A DNA stretch of 64,000 nucleotides, taken from positions 992,001 to 1,056,000 of the forward strand of contig JAGMVK010000013.1 in the NCBI GenBank assembly GCA_020747065.1, given 5' to 3'. The position numbers and the translations under genes were made by a program. The notes beneath the pieces are model-generated. The model did no database searches. It saw nothing but the letters and a program-made list of their open reading frames with translations, and had not been told where the DNA came from. This document shows positions 21,855-33,611 of the stretch, piece after piece; position 1 is the first letter of the stretch; each line of letters starts with the position of its first letter. This DNA is from Cadophora sp. MPI-SDFR-AT-0126. Its lineage: Eukaryota > Ascomycota > Leotiomycetes > Helotiales > Ploettnerulaceae.

Positions 21855-23100
21855 AAACTGGGAGGATGGGAATTTTAGACGGGTTTCGCCTCAAACGGGG
21901 CTGCATTGCATTGGGAGTTTCTGCATTATTTCGATTCGATTTCATCCATCCACACGGGCATGGTGCATATGTCGACTGGCGACAAAAGTTTGCTACATAC
22001 GTTTTCACTTTTTTGCATTGGTGGCGAAACGAAGAGGGCAGGCTTTTACATTTGCTGGTTTGTTGGCTCCATGATGAAACTTTCGCCCAGACTATTGCAA
22101 CGAAGAGGGTTGATGACGCTGCATATAGACTGGTTGGCTTGCTTGGTGGGGTTGCTTGTGTTCTTTCCTGCTTTGGCTTGGTTGCATGCATGGACGGTTG
22201 CTGTTGTTGTGAGGGCATTCAGCTGAACAGTTGTTTTTGGTTATGGAGCTGGTTGCTAGTACTTCTTGACTGGCTTTACTTTTATCAAATGGCTTATGCA
22301 TTGCTTGGTGATGGGTGGCTGTTCTGCTTGTTTGTTGTTGGAGTCTGTTAAAGATGTGCATAGTTTAGACTAGAAGAATAGTGCTACTGTGTACATAAGT
22401 CATAGAAAACCCCAAATATATTGTCGTTGCTCTTTATGAACTGGTTGGCATCTTCTGGCACTTGCACGTGTGTGCTAACTACTAATGTGCCATTTCACAT
22501 CCTTTCTTCTCTTCCTACTATATTTAAGACCTGGATATGAAGCCATCAATCACAAAAGCCTAGTCTAGCACTCACAATGAGCTACATAGCTGACTATCTC
22601 ACCTCATCTCGAGAGCTGGCATATCCATGCCAGGCAACATACCCAGCCCCCATATCTTCTCATTCAACGGGCTTGTAATCTTAAAATCTGTACCTCCAGC
22701 AGCGCATCCCCTCCCTCGCAGCTACTCCAGCTTGTCTTGCATTCTTCCCATCCTGCTGGGCTCAGGATGAACACTGACTGGAACGAACGAACGTCTGTGA
22801 ATATATGGCCTTGTCCGTTGCCTCGTCCTTGTCCTTTGGGGGAAAGGAAAGGTCCGTCCTGGGGTTCGAGGCGCGTGATAGCGTGTATGTGTGCATGCAT
22901 CCCTCCCTTCCTTATCCAGGCTCTGCTCTCCTCTCCCCTCTCCTCTCCCCTCTCCTCTCCCCTCCACCCCTCAGCCCACAAAAGCCTTCTTCGTAGTATT
23001 CACTGCACACCATGCATCTCCCAGCATCGTAAACCTCTTCATCCAATCGATCTCCCTTTTTTTTTTCAACCTCGTCAGCCCTCTCCCTCCCTTTACTATT
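21855..23100. other. Intergenic region with CT-rich minisatellite
   Basis: The 3' flank of the transcription factor. A frame of 161 codons at 21866-22351 is Cys/Trp/Leu-rich without family character and is probably 3' UTR. Positions 22920-22972 hold repeated CCTCTCCTCTCC units. No gene is supported. Confidence 0.45.
22920..22972. repeat. CT-rich tandem repeat (CCTCTCCTCTCC units)
   Basis: Roughly four imperfect copies of a 12-nt pyrimidine unit on the plus strand, just beyond the 3' end of the small minus-strand gene at 23101-23482. Confidence 0.75.
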
Positions 23101-23482
23101 TCATCTCCCCTCCTGCTCCCTCTCAACAACCTGTATCGTCGGCAGAGTACTCCTCAGTGCCTCACGGTCTCGATCCGTAGCTTCGAAGCCGAGTTTCGAT
23201 TCCGCCCGGTCGGTTATGTAGAGCCCGAGGGTTCCCCACTGCTTGGGTCAGCAACTTCATAAGACTGTGATCGAATTGGGAGATGGAAGATGGGAGGGAG
23301 AGGGGAGAGGGGGGAGGGGGAGGAGGGGGATGTGGGGACGGGAGAGGAACTTACGGCGAGGAATCCGCCGCCGATGAGGAGACGGGTGCGGGGGCTGAGG
23401 TTGAGGAAGGATCTAGAGGGGAGGAGATTAGAGTGAGTTGGTTGGTGGGTGGAAGGAAGAGGACGGACTGGAAGAATGTCAT
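23101..23482 (-). CDS. 69-residue single-pass membrane protein, three tiny exons
   Basis: Assembled by hand because all exons are short: exon 1 23469-23482 (14 nt), exon 2 23355-23412, exon 3 23101-23238. Introns are 23413-23468 (GTCCGT...CTCTAG, with CTAAT branch-like sequence) and 23239-23354 (GTAAGT...AAGCAG). The exons sum to 70 codons including the stop. The protein begins MTFFQSFLNLSPRTR, has one hydrophobic helix spanning the exon 2/3 junction (LLIGGGFLAWGTLGLYI), then a charged tail (TDRAESKLGFEATDRDREAL). The short N-terminus, basic residues before the helix and charged tail resemble small inner-membrane proteins of mitochondria, such as respiratory-chain or ATP-synthase accessory factors, but I do not recognise the family. 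The frame stays intact across both junctions and the junctions fall at sensible places, which is the main evidence. Confidence 0.7.
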
Positions 23483-25285
23483 TTTCTTTTTCTGTTCTGG
23501 ATTTTGGTTCCGAGATCTAGTAGAGGCTAAAGGCTGCGAAGTTTGCGTGTATGTTATATCAAGAAACCGGATTCTACGCAGGTTACTGGTGTAATTGCTG
23601 CGTCATTGAGTGAGGCAGTATTATGGTGTTGTGGAATGAGATGTCGTTAAGTGAGGCTGAAGAATTTCGAGTTGGGGGTGCTGTGATGTGACGGGGGATC
23701 CCTGTCAATGGAGCTTTTGTTTGTGGAACCCGAGGTTGGTGAGGCTGACGGCTATCATCGTTTAGTCTTTGGACTCAAGTTAAGGATTTTGAAGTTGGGA
23801 GGGATACTTGATAGTTATGAGATAAATCTTATTTCCTTTCCCTTTCTTTCAGTCTTCTCTACCGTCGTGTTCCTAGGATAATTAATTCACTCTGCTACTG
23901 CACAATGTTGCTCTCGTCGAGTGGGATATGTCTGTGTCCCATTCTGTCATTCCCAAGTCCTTCCTTGTCCTCCTACGTTGCAAACTTGTATTCATGTGTC
24001 TCCATCATTCCCACTACCCTCTATGTAACTTTTGTTGCTCTGGTCAAGTACGGTATATCCGTCGAGTCTCAACAGGGAGACGGTAGCATGGACAAGGAGG
24101 GATGCGATTGAATAGTAGATGAGTGCTGCACAGGACCAGTACGCATACCATCTTTTCTATCTACCATTCGATGGACTGGCTGTATATGTATTCGAAAGGA
24201 TTGGGGTAAGATATCCACCCTCTTTTCAAAAGAGTGAAGTATAGTACTTCCATGCTCCTTCCATCCACCCATCCATCCAACCCCGGAACTTCCCCTCCGA
24301 ACCTTAAAGTCAGACCCGACAAGTACTTTCCAAATATACTGCTAATAGCAGAATCCATCTCGTTCGAGGAATTTCCTCTTTGTCTAGATCCATTGACTTC
24401 TGTATTCAATCATGCTATTCTGACAGACTATACAGTACGAAAGGGTGGGGTCGAGTATAGATGTGGAATAGATCCAAGGTATGGGAATGGGGGTGGGGAT
24501 CAGAATAAGTAATGAGGGAGCAAGGTGTATGTAAGATCAGGACGACCGAGTCGAGGTACAGGTTGACCATGGGTGGGAAGCTCGCTCGCTTAAGTTTGAG
24601 GTGAGTTGAGGTAAGGTGAACGATTTGATAGTAAATAAAGACCTTCTGCGCCATCCTAAGTTTCGGCTAGCTGTTGACCGACTTCTAGTTAGTTGATTGA
24701 ACTAATCAACTTCTGCATGGAGATTGGAAATAAGTCGCATATTTCTTTTTGATTTCTACAAAGAACGCCACATTAATCCTTCCTTTCCATCCCTCCCATT
24801 TTCCATGCTTCCATTTGCGTCTAGTTATCCATCTATGTTCCATACCAAAGTGCCAACCCAGCCTTGCCTTGGCCATTCTGACCCCAACCTTAAGTCCCTA
24901 ATCTAGTCTTGCTCGGTCCCGAAACTTGGTACGTATATACAACGTCAACAAATATCTGTGGTCATAATATCCAGACCCAGAAACTCAGATTCAACACCAT
25001 TAACAGCGAAGAAAATCGAGCTCAGCAGCTCCATAGCCAGAGAAAAGCCTCATGGCAAGTGAACAACGCCCGCTAAAGCGCCAGACCGAACCAAACAAAA
25101 TGCCGCTCTATGCAGTATACCCTTTGTCCTTCACATCCGATCTCATCTTTCTGTCTCTCCCATCTTCTCATATATAACATAAGAAACACAACGCAGGAAA
25201 AATTTGCGAGTTTCGCATCTGACTGTCCGAAGTCCAGTATTCAAAATCCAAAACATGCCGAACGTATTCGTGATCCATACCTCGC
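23483..25285. other. Intergenic region
   Basis: This lies between the 5' side of the small membrane-protein gene (-) and the 3' end of the MFS gene (-). No credible coding sequence or known RNA is seen. Confidence 0.45.
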
Positions 25286-26972
25286 CTAGTGTGCCGCAGG
25301 AACAACAGCAGAAATCTGCTCTGGCTTCCAGTCCTCGACATCTGTGTCTCTTCTCGTTTTCTTGACTGTGAAAGCTTGCATTGCGCCAATGATAGCTACG
25401 AACGCACTTCCATACCACGCTAGACCAGTGAAATCCATCCGGGACCCGAGTGTGTACAGGTACCCCGCTACAGGCGGCGCGACTGTCCGACAAGCTGCGC
25501 CCGCTGAAGCGGCGAGGCCGTTAATTTTACCCAGGACGCAAGGAGACGGTGTAGCTTCCTTAATCAGGATCAGGAGCACCGGGTAAGCGAGGATGGAGAG
25601 CAAGTTCCTGATCGTGAGACAGGTGTAGATTCCCACCATGAGCCATGACTCCGGGAGGTAGATCAGATATGGCATGATGAGGTAGGAGACTGGGTGCAGG
25701 ACTGAGACCATGATGAAGAGCCTGTGAATTCCGAGGGCTTCGGCGGCGAGTGGAAAAACGACTGCTTGGACGAAGAGCGCAATGATACCGTTGATGGACA
25801 TGATTACACCGACTTTTTGAATGGTGAGGCCTAAACCGCCGGGAATGAAGAACGGGTTTGTGAGCTGGGTCTTGGAGAGGGCGGAGACAGTCAATTCGCC
25901 ACGGTCGTCTTCGAGAAAGATGGGAAGAAGGTGGTCGTAGGTCATGGAGTGGTAAGTAAAAATCCCCAGGGCGATGATGAGGGCGATTACTCGTTTGGTG
26001 AAGATTTGAGGGCTTGACCGAGATTTGTTGCTTGCCCGGCGCCATTTGCTGTCATCACTGCCTTCAAAAGTACCATATGTTTCTGCTCGTAGATCGACAG
26101 CTGGAGTCTTGATTGCGTCTGCGGTGGCGATGAGAGGGGTTTCGTCGGAGACATAGGTAGAATCTGGAAGGTTTACTCGCGGTTGCATGTCCGGGTGCGT
26201 TTCTTCGAGGAGGAAATAGCCTGCTAGAATACTAACAAGCAGTAAACTGGAGCAGAGCAAGTTTGGCAACAGATACGGGAATCGTCCAAAAAGTCCATTC
26301 TTGGAGAAAGTGTTTGGAAATCCAACAGCGGGATCTGCAAATGTGCCGCCCAGCGCAGGACCGATAATCGTTCCGATCGACCAAACGAAGGGCATAACAC
26401 AATATGCTCTTGGTTCGTGTTCTGGCTTGGTAACCAGCTCTGCGACCATGGTCTGAATAACTCCAATATTGCCGTTCAAGAAGCCCCCGATTGCTCTGCC
26501 TGCCAGCGCGATCCAGATGTTCGATGACATTCCAACAATGATCATAGAAAGCATTGTGCCAGCGCAGCCGGCCAGTAGCACCGGCTTTCGTCCTACTCTA
26601 TCGCTCAGTGATCCCCACCACATGCCCGTCATGGATTCGGCCAAGGCAAAGGCGGAGATGAGCAGACCGGCGTAGAAAGAGGCGTCATTTTCGTCGCCGA
26701 CATGGAATTTCTTGACGAGTGGCCACGCGTAGGGAAAGATGGACGTAAGAGCAATGGGTTCTGCGAGTCGCACAATAGCTAGAAAAGCGCAGCCGTCAGC
26801 TTGTGTTTCTCTTTTGAACGTTGCACAGCATTGCATATGTTGTGTGATGTATTCCATCTGGAATGACATTGCCGGAAGGACAAAACGTACCAAGTAGAAA
26901 GAGTTGTGTAGTCGGGAACTTCTCGGGGTCGCGATCTCGATTCGATCTCGATCTCTGTCTTGTTAGGGTCAT
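25286..26972 (-). CDS. MFS transporter (DHA1-like, drug/metal facilitator type)
   Basis: Two exons (26891-26972 and 25286-26778; 112-nt intron with GTACGT donor and TTCTAG acceptor) give 524 residues. Start ATG at 26970-26972 (MTLTRQRSRSNRDRDPEKF) places a short cytosolic arginine-rich tail before TM1 (TQLFLLAIVRLAEPIALTS). The MFS signature between TM2 and TM3 is clear (GSLSDRVGRKP), and GPALGGTF fits the motif C region. A cytosolic loop of roughly 80 residues separates the two six-helix halves. The sequence resembles the fungal ZRT/YCR023C-like branch (zinc-induced facilitator-type proteins). Substrate is unknown; probably a proton-coupled exporter in the plasma membrane or vacuole. The first-exon assignment matters: the reading frame also runs through the intron, giving a wrong N-terminus if unspliced. 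Confidence 0.9.
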
Positions 26973-29934
26973 TGCTATGTTTCCTGGCTTTGATCTTACG
27001 GCTTCGCAAGTCGCGGATTGAGACTCTGCGGCAAGAGGAGAAAGGGAGTGCGCGCAGCAGGGGGGAGCTCAATGCGACTCTTCCTTCTCTTTCTGAACGG
27101 ACGAAAGAGAAGGACGACGCAGGTGAAGGAATTGAGAACTGCGAGAGGAAGAATTGCCTTGTGTAAAGACCGGAGTAGAGAAGGACAAGAGAAAGAGGTG
27201 GGAGGGAGTCGTTGAAGGAGGGGAGGTCGAAATATAGGTATGGTAAAGTGGAGGATGTGGGTGGGCCAAACTAAGTGATTGTGCCCTTGGTGTGCTCGAC
27301 CTCGGGAGCAGAGAATTGAAATGGAAACAAACCTGATTTGTACCGACTCGCTCTGATCATTGGCGAATTGACAGTTGCATGCGTTGCATGTCCTTGCAAG
27401 ACTCTTGCTCCGTCTATCTTTCGCCCCTCGTCCTCGGCTGGTTTCCTCGATGAGAATGTTTTACCTCCAGCCACTTCGCGGTATGTCTCCTGCCCCACCA
27501 CACCCCAGCATTCTATGTTTGCATGCATGCAAGCGGCGGATGCAGAGACGCGAGCGGAAAGGAAGGGAAGGGAATACAGTACAAGTCGAATAATTTCCAT
27601 TCGACACCGGAACCTGGATCTGCATGCATTCCGGGACCTGGGCTAAGATAGCAGAACGTGCGTGTTCATTGGCTAGGATATTGGCTGAATTGGTCTGCCG
27701 ATTGCATGGGCAACCAGCCAATGTTGAATTCTCTGCGGTGTGACGGGAGGAGGAAAGGATAAGAAGACCGCGGGCTAGAACGCACCGAGGGCAGTACCTC
27801 CATAGTCTCGTCTCGACGGTCAGGCTCTCTCAGTCGGTCGTCTGGAAGCGCAACGCCAGCCGATCTTTTGACATCCGAGTCGAGGATACCACGAGACGTG
27901 TGGATGAGGACGCCTTATTCCAATGCTCACCGATGCCTTGCGATTGCTCTCAATACCGGTTATCTGCCGTCCGCCTGGTCATAGAGGTATTGAGAAGGTT
28001 TGAACAACTCGCTCGAAACTCAAAAATCTTTTTGATCGGAGCAGGGATCATATCAGCCGAAATCGCTTCTGCGAATGCAGGCAAGGATAAATATATATGC
28101 ACAGGCTGCATGCGGAACCAAGCTTCATTTTCAGAGACAAAACTCGTGCGTGGCGGTGAGTCTTGATACAAGCACGCCTCGTATCGTCTACAATTCCTGA
28201 TTTCCACATCATCACTGGCTGATTCACATGCAGACAACTGGCAGTCATCACACAAAGTCAGGCCATCTAATAAATCGCGTCCTACCAGTCATACAAACAC
28301 CTCTGCCTATCATCGCTTAAGCTTGAGATCCAGATCCAACGGTCCGGCTCTCCTCCGAGACTCCCATCTACCAGCCTGTACGGAGGTATTTGCATATGAA
28401 GGTCCGAAACGCACCTCCAGCGATGCTGCAGCACACCAAAGATACATACATATACCACGATAGGTGAAGGAGCGATAGATAGGCACTTGTGCGACCGAAC
28501 CAAAGGACGCTCTTTGCTTTACCTGTGCTTCCGAAAGCAACTTCTGAGGAACGGCCCGGCTCCTCCATCTCCTTGCTGATCAACATCATTGTCAGGAATT
28601 ACAGAACCTACAATCCTGTGTTGAACTCCCTAACTGAACGGTAAGTGGATGAAGACGTACATACCGATCGATCTACACGTTCGAGCGATAAGAATTGAAG
28701 AGTGGTATGACAGGCATGATGGGCGGTGAAGGGGTTGTGGATTGGATAGAGTTTGCGAGTTTGGTTGAGAGATTGAGGAAATTGTGTTTAGTGGTCTGGT
28801 AGGGAGGAAGGGAGCAAGAGAGTTTGAGATGCGATCTTCGATCGAAGACGGGTGAGAACGGGTCGCTATGAAGGACAACTCATGTTGCATACTTACGTGC
28901 AGACAGCTGGGTTTGAGGTGCGATGATAAGATAGAGTGTTTTACTCGTGAGTAGCAGGTAAGTTGGAACTGTGAATGTGAGAGACCTGTTGTGAGTCCGG
29001 CATGTGAAGATGTTAGTTTGATTATGATATTGAGATTAGAATGATCATTGTGAAGCACATGTTAGAGGACGACGGGATGGTTGCGTTTTGGCGTGGTTGG
29101 GGACACGAATTTCAACGGCAACAACGTGTAACGAGGACAGGGTCTGGTTCGAAGGCCTCAATTAACATGAACTTTTCATAAAATGACAATTTTGGTACTG
29201 GTACTGACTGGCTATATGCATATTGTTCATCCATGCTCAAATCTGGGGGCTTGAGAGACTCAACAATTGGAGCTCTGTCTGGCTCGCTTAACATCATTTA
29301 GAGAAGAATCGTCGAATCACAATCCATTCGTACAGTATCTTCTACGACAACCCGAATGGATTGGATGCTTGGAGCACGCCATTTGGAGAGTGTATTCTTT
29401 GATTACGATTTTCTCTATTTTGAATGAATCGAGAGGCTAATGAAAGCCATGTCATCCATTTTCTAGACGATAACCGTAAGAAGCTTTGACTTTTTACTTG
29501 CAGTACTTGCGTCTCTTGTGTCTCTTTACTGCCGTCTCTCTCTTCGAACTGACACATTCAGAGTAATTCCAATATGTCCCTTCGCTTTTTGTTTTATTCC
29601 AGGACTCACTAATCCCAAAATAGGACCGTCCAGGGCGTATGTTTCTGGCAATGGCTGGAAGATTTTCTGAAAGCAATTGATTGAGAACCTTACGGTTTCT
29701 ATAATCTTGCCCTGTTTGTAAGATTTGAATAAGACAAATAGAGAATTTTTATCTTAGAATATGCTTGAGTTGATCAGAGAAGTTCTGGTTGAACACGCTG
29801 CGCAACTGGTCTTAGACCCGCTAACCGTAGCGAATTCGGGAACCGCTGCGCAGTGATCACGCATGAAATATTTCGAGACTCTTGAAGCTATCCGTGAGCT
29901 GGCAACGACAACAGCAATTGCCAACCGCTTCGCA
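26973..29934. other. 3-kb divergent intergenic region
   Basis: Lies between the MFS gene (-) and the ribosomal protein gene (+). Only short, biased open frames are present. ATGCATGCAAG-type alternating purine-pyrimidine DNA occurs near 27530. No gene is supported. Confidence 0.45.
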
Positions 29935-30786
29935 ATGTCGACATCCTCAGCTATACGTCCCAGCATGAGGACTCTCATAAGGTCCCATAGGGTCACACAA
30001 TTCCCACCGACGTTCCTCATTCCTTCCCTCTCCCCTATTCACCAACAATCCTCCTCCTTCTCCAGCACACCCTCAACATTCTACCCACGAGACATGAACC
30101 GCGAGCGCGGCGTCTCAACAACGCGCCGCACCGGCCTGCGTCAACCTCTCTCGGTCTCGAAAACCGAGCTCCCAAAACCAGTCCTCGATGCCACGAAGCG
30201 CACCAAGGTAGCCGTGGACCCAGACCACGGCCTCTGGCAGTTCTTCCACAGCAAGGACAAGCCGATGAACACGCCTGAGGAGGACGCGGAGCACGGGAGG
30301 TCGTGGACGACGGAGGAGCTGAGGGGCAAGAGCTGGGAGGATTTACATGCGCTGTGGTGGGTTTGTGCAAAGGAGAGGAATCGCATTGTGACGGAGGCGT
30401 ATGAGAGGAAGGCTTTGGAGGCTGGGTATGGAGAGGACGAGTCGAAGAGGAGGGACAGAGTTGTGAGTTTCTTCTCCTTTCTTGATGTGGATGGGATGTT
30501 CTGCTTGGGCTTGGGAGTGGGAATGGTGTAGGGGAGGGCTAACTAGGTGTAGGTGAGAATGACACAGAAGGCTATCAAGCAGGTTTTAACAGAGAGGTAT
30601 TACTCCTGGCAGGAAGCTGAACTTCTCGCAAAAGATGATCCTGAGATCGACCTTTCTGGAGATGGACCAGTGTATACTCCTATGGAATTTGAAGAGGAGG
30701 AAGAGAGTCTTGGATCGGAGGTTAAGCCGGAGATTTCCCTGGACACAGGAGTCAAGCCCGAGCAGAAGACTTCACCAACTGTATGA
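29935..30786 (+). CDS. MRPL4: Mitochondrial large-subunit ribosomal protein uL29m (MRPL4/MRP-L47)
   Basis: Two exons (29935-30462, 30553-30786; 90-nt intron, GTGAGT donor, CTAAC branch-like sequence before the acceptor) encode 253 residues. I chose the ATG at 29935 since MSTSSAIRPSMRTLIRSHR is a typical mitochondrial presequence; an in-frame ATG at 29863 would add 24 residues. The mature protein carries the MRP-L47 signature: HGLWQFFHSKD, RSWTTEELRGKSWEDLHALW and ERNRIVTEAYERK, the uL29 helical hairpin. The tail after VLTERYYSWQEA is acidic and Lys/Glu-rich. It acts in the mitochondrial ribosome near the polypeptide exit. An acidic C-terminal extension is usual for fungal members. Confidence 0.9.
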
Positions 30787-31251
30787 AAAAAGGCTTGGAG
30801 AGTGACTTGTACAATAAGTGGATACCCGAAAGCTGTATGATTTTTGGTTGCATAGAGTTGCGATGAATGTCACGGCAGCCATGGCGGAAGCTGCAAAAGT
30901 AAATCTATAGAAGCCTGTACCAACACAAAACTCGGGATGAATTCTCAGTTCACCTCAATGAATAATATCCAAATCATTCTGAATCGGTAGAAATTGCCTT
31001 GGGCGCATAGCATAACATCGTTCACATTCTGACACAAAGGAAATAGGCGGTAACCAAGTCCAGATGGGGCCTTAGGCGAGACCAATGAGCGTTGGTCCTT
31101 CAATCCAATAATCGACCAGGACCTGACCCAACGTCCCAGTCTTGAGCCAGAACGCCTCAAGCTTGTGTTCACCGATTATTTGCAGCTTGCTCTCCCAGCT
31201 ATTCTCTTCGCTTTTTCTAATACTGTACCCGCCCTTCAATCAGCTATCGCC
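30787..31251. other. Intergenic region between MRPL4 and GDI1
   Basis: Tandem plus-strand genes are separated by 465 nt. The last 80 nt are pyrimidine-rich, typical of a fungal promoter/leader for GDI1. Nothing else is seen. Confidence 0.5.
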
Positions 31252-33073
31252 ATGGATGAGATTGCCCCCGAGTACGATGTCATTGTTCTGGGAACAGGTA
31301 GGTCTCGACCCCGCATGGAGGGGCAAAGCAGAGGCACGATATGAAGTTATTCAAGCTAACATATTATACGCAGGTCTGACAGAATGTGTGCTTTCTGGGT
31401 ATGATGTGCTGCAAAGCGAGCTTTCCGAACTCGAAACTAACAAGCTGCAGTGTGCTAAGTGTCAAGGGCAAGAAGGTCCTGCACATTGACCGAAACGACC
31501 ACTATGGAGGGTAAGCTCCACGTCTCTAACTTTACATACTCCGCTGACAACAAGCAGCGAGGCCGCTTCAGTCAATATCGAGACTGTAAGTACTCGCCTT
31601 AAATCTGCGAATACATCCTGACATCTGCCAGCTCTTCAAGAAATACGGCAACTATAATAAGGGGGAGGAACCATGGAAGAAGTACGGCCGCGTCAATGAC
31701 TGGAACATCGACCTCGTACCCAAGCTCCTCATGTCCAGCGGAGAGTTGACCAATATCCTCGTCTCCACCGACGTCACCAGATACCTTGAGTTTAGACAGG
31801 TCGCAGGAAGCTATGTGCAACAATATTCTGGAGCCAAGGCCACAGTTGCGAAGGTTCCCTCAGATGCCGGTGAAGCACTCCGGTCTTCGTTGATGGGTCT
31901 GTTCGAGAAGAGACGGATGAAGAGCTTCATTGAGTGGATTGGCACATTCAAGGAGTCGGATTCTGCTAGTCACAAGGGTATGTTTGGATCTTATAGTCAG
32001 TGGGAATAGAGCTGACAGACTAAAGGTCTCAACATCAACACATGCACAATGAAGGATGTCTACGACAAGTTTGGCCTCGAGACGGGTACTCGAGACTTTA
32101 TCGGCCACGCCATGGCTCTCTACCAAACTGACGCTTACCTCAACGAGAAGGGCCGCGCACCAGAAGCTATTGAGCGTATTCGCCTGTACGGAAACTCAGT
32201 CTCCCGTTACGGAAAGTCCCCTTATATCTACCCACTCTACGGTCTCGGCGAGCTGCCCCAAGGATTCGCTCGTCTGTCTGCCATCTACGGAGGAACCTAC
32301 ATGCTCAACACCAACATTGATGAGGTCATCTACGATGGTAACAAAGCGGTTGGTATCAAGGCTACGATGCAAGACCGTGGTGGAGAGGAGCCCATGAAGT
32401 TCGAGACCAAGGCGAAGAAGATCCTCGCTGATCCTTCATACTTCCCTGGCAAGGTACAGGTTACCGGTCATGTCTTGAAGGCTATCTGTATCTTGAATCA
32501 CCCGCTTGCTGGAACGGACAATAGCGATTCTTGCCAGTTGATCATTCCTCAATCGCAAGTTGGACGCAAGAATGGTATGTCATAACATCACCACCGTGAT
32601 GAAATGTTCTGACAAGACTAGATATCTACATCGCGGTCGTCTCATCCGCCCACAGCGTCTGCCCGAAGGGATACTATATCGCTATCGTCTCCACAATTGC
32701 CGAGACAAACGCTAACCACCACCTCGAGCTCGCACCAGGTTTCGAGCGTCTTGGTAAGATCGAAGAGAAGTTCATGGTAAGCATTTCCTTTCCCACTGTA
32801 TCAACCTCGCGCCCTATACACATCCGCGCTTCTTTCCCCTTTTCCAAATAAACCTTGTACTAATGTACCAACCAGGGCCCACCAATCCCACTTTACGAGC
32901 CACTCGAGAGCGGCGTCAATGACAACATTTTCATCTCCAAGAGCTACGACGCAACCAGCCACTTCGAGACTACCACAGATGATGTCAAGGATATCTATCG
33001 TCGGGTTGAGGGCCATGATTTAGTTGTTGAGGGGCTGAGAGAGGGGACGAATTTGGTTGGTGATGATAACTAA
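31252..33073 (+). CDS. GDI1: Rab GDP-dissociation inhibitor
   Basis: Eight exons (31252-31297, 31374-31398, 31451-31510, 31558-31585, 31632-31977, 32026-32574, 32622-32776, 32876-33073) sum to 468 residues, the usual length for Rab GDI. The N-terminal dinucleotide-fold-like motif YDVIVLGTGLTECVLSG, the VLHIDRNDHYGG block and GELPQGFARLSAIYGGTYML-type Rab-binding region are all intact. GDI extracts prenylated GDP-bound Rab GTPases from membranes and recycles them through the cytosol for secretion and endocytosis; it is normally essential. Introns crowd the 5' end, with exons as short as 25 and 28 nt, as is common in conserved fungal genes. The C-terminus ends GTNLVGDDN. The L-2-hydroxyglutarate dehydrogenase gene lies convergent downstream. 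Confidence 0.97.
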
Positions 33074-33611
33074 ATCACGGCTGGATAGTTGGTTGGGATG
33101 ATTTGGTGAGAGGTGGAGCAGTGATAGGGGGAGAAAGGGAGAAAGGCAGCAAGTACATAGATTGGGTCATAGTGAGGAATGTGGTGGGGTGGTGGGATGA
33201 GAGTGAGGCAAGAATGGAAGGGCATTATACTCCGTAGCGTTGATTAAGAAATGATGAGAGCTATTTGGACCGGTCATTCTTTCACCCATTCTTAAGGAAT
33301 AAGGGGTTTGTCTCTAACTTTACAAGGGACTACTGACATTAAAGATAATATTCATCTCGCAACCCTCAAAACCTATCTTGTCCCTCATGATCCAAAATCT
33401 TGGTCCTTTCAGCGATAACGAACAAACTTGGAAGTTTCTCTCAAGCTTACTACCTACGTAGACTGACTGAAAATTTTGATTGTACTCTAACATTATGAGC
33501 TGCTTCTAGCCTGTCAGTATCCAAAAAGTCCTGCTGTAAATCTTCTCATCCATAAAACAACGCTAAATCCATCCACTTCTTTAAACACAAGCCCGACGCA
33601 CGATTCCATCT
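33074..33611. other. Intergenic region between convergent genes
   Basis: Shared 3' flank of GDI1 (+) and the L2HGDH gene (-). No further feature is seen. Confidence 0.5.

Noticed and set aside
21866..22351. 161-codon frame after the transcription factor
   Set aside because: Trp/Cys/Leu-rich, overlaps the expected 3' UTR, no conserved-looking segment.
28630..29058. 142-codon minus-strand frame
   Set aside because: Ser/His/Leu-rich low-complexity sequence without domain or introns; not convincing.
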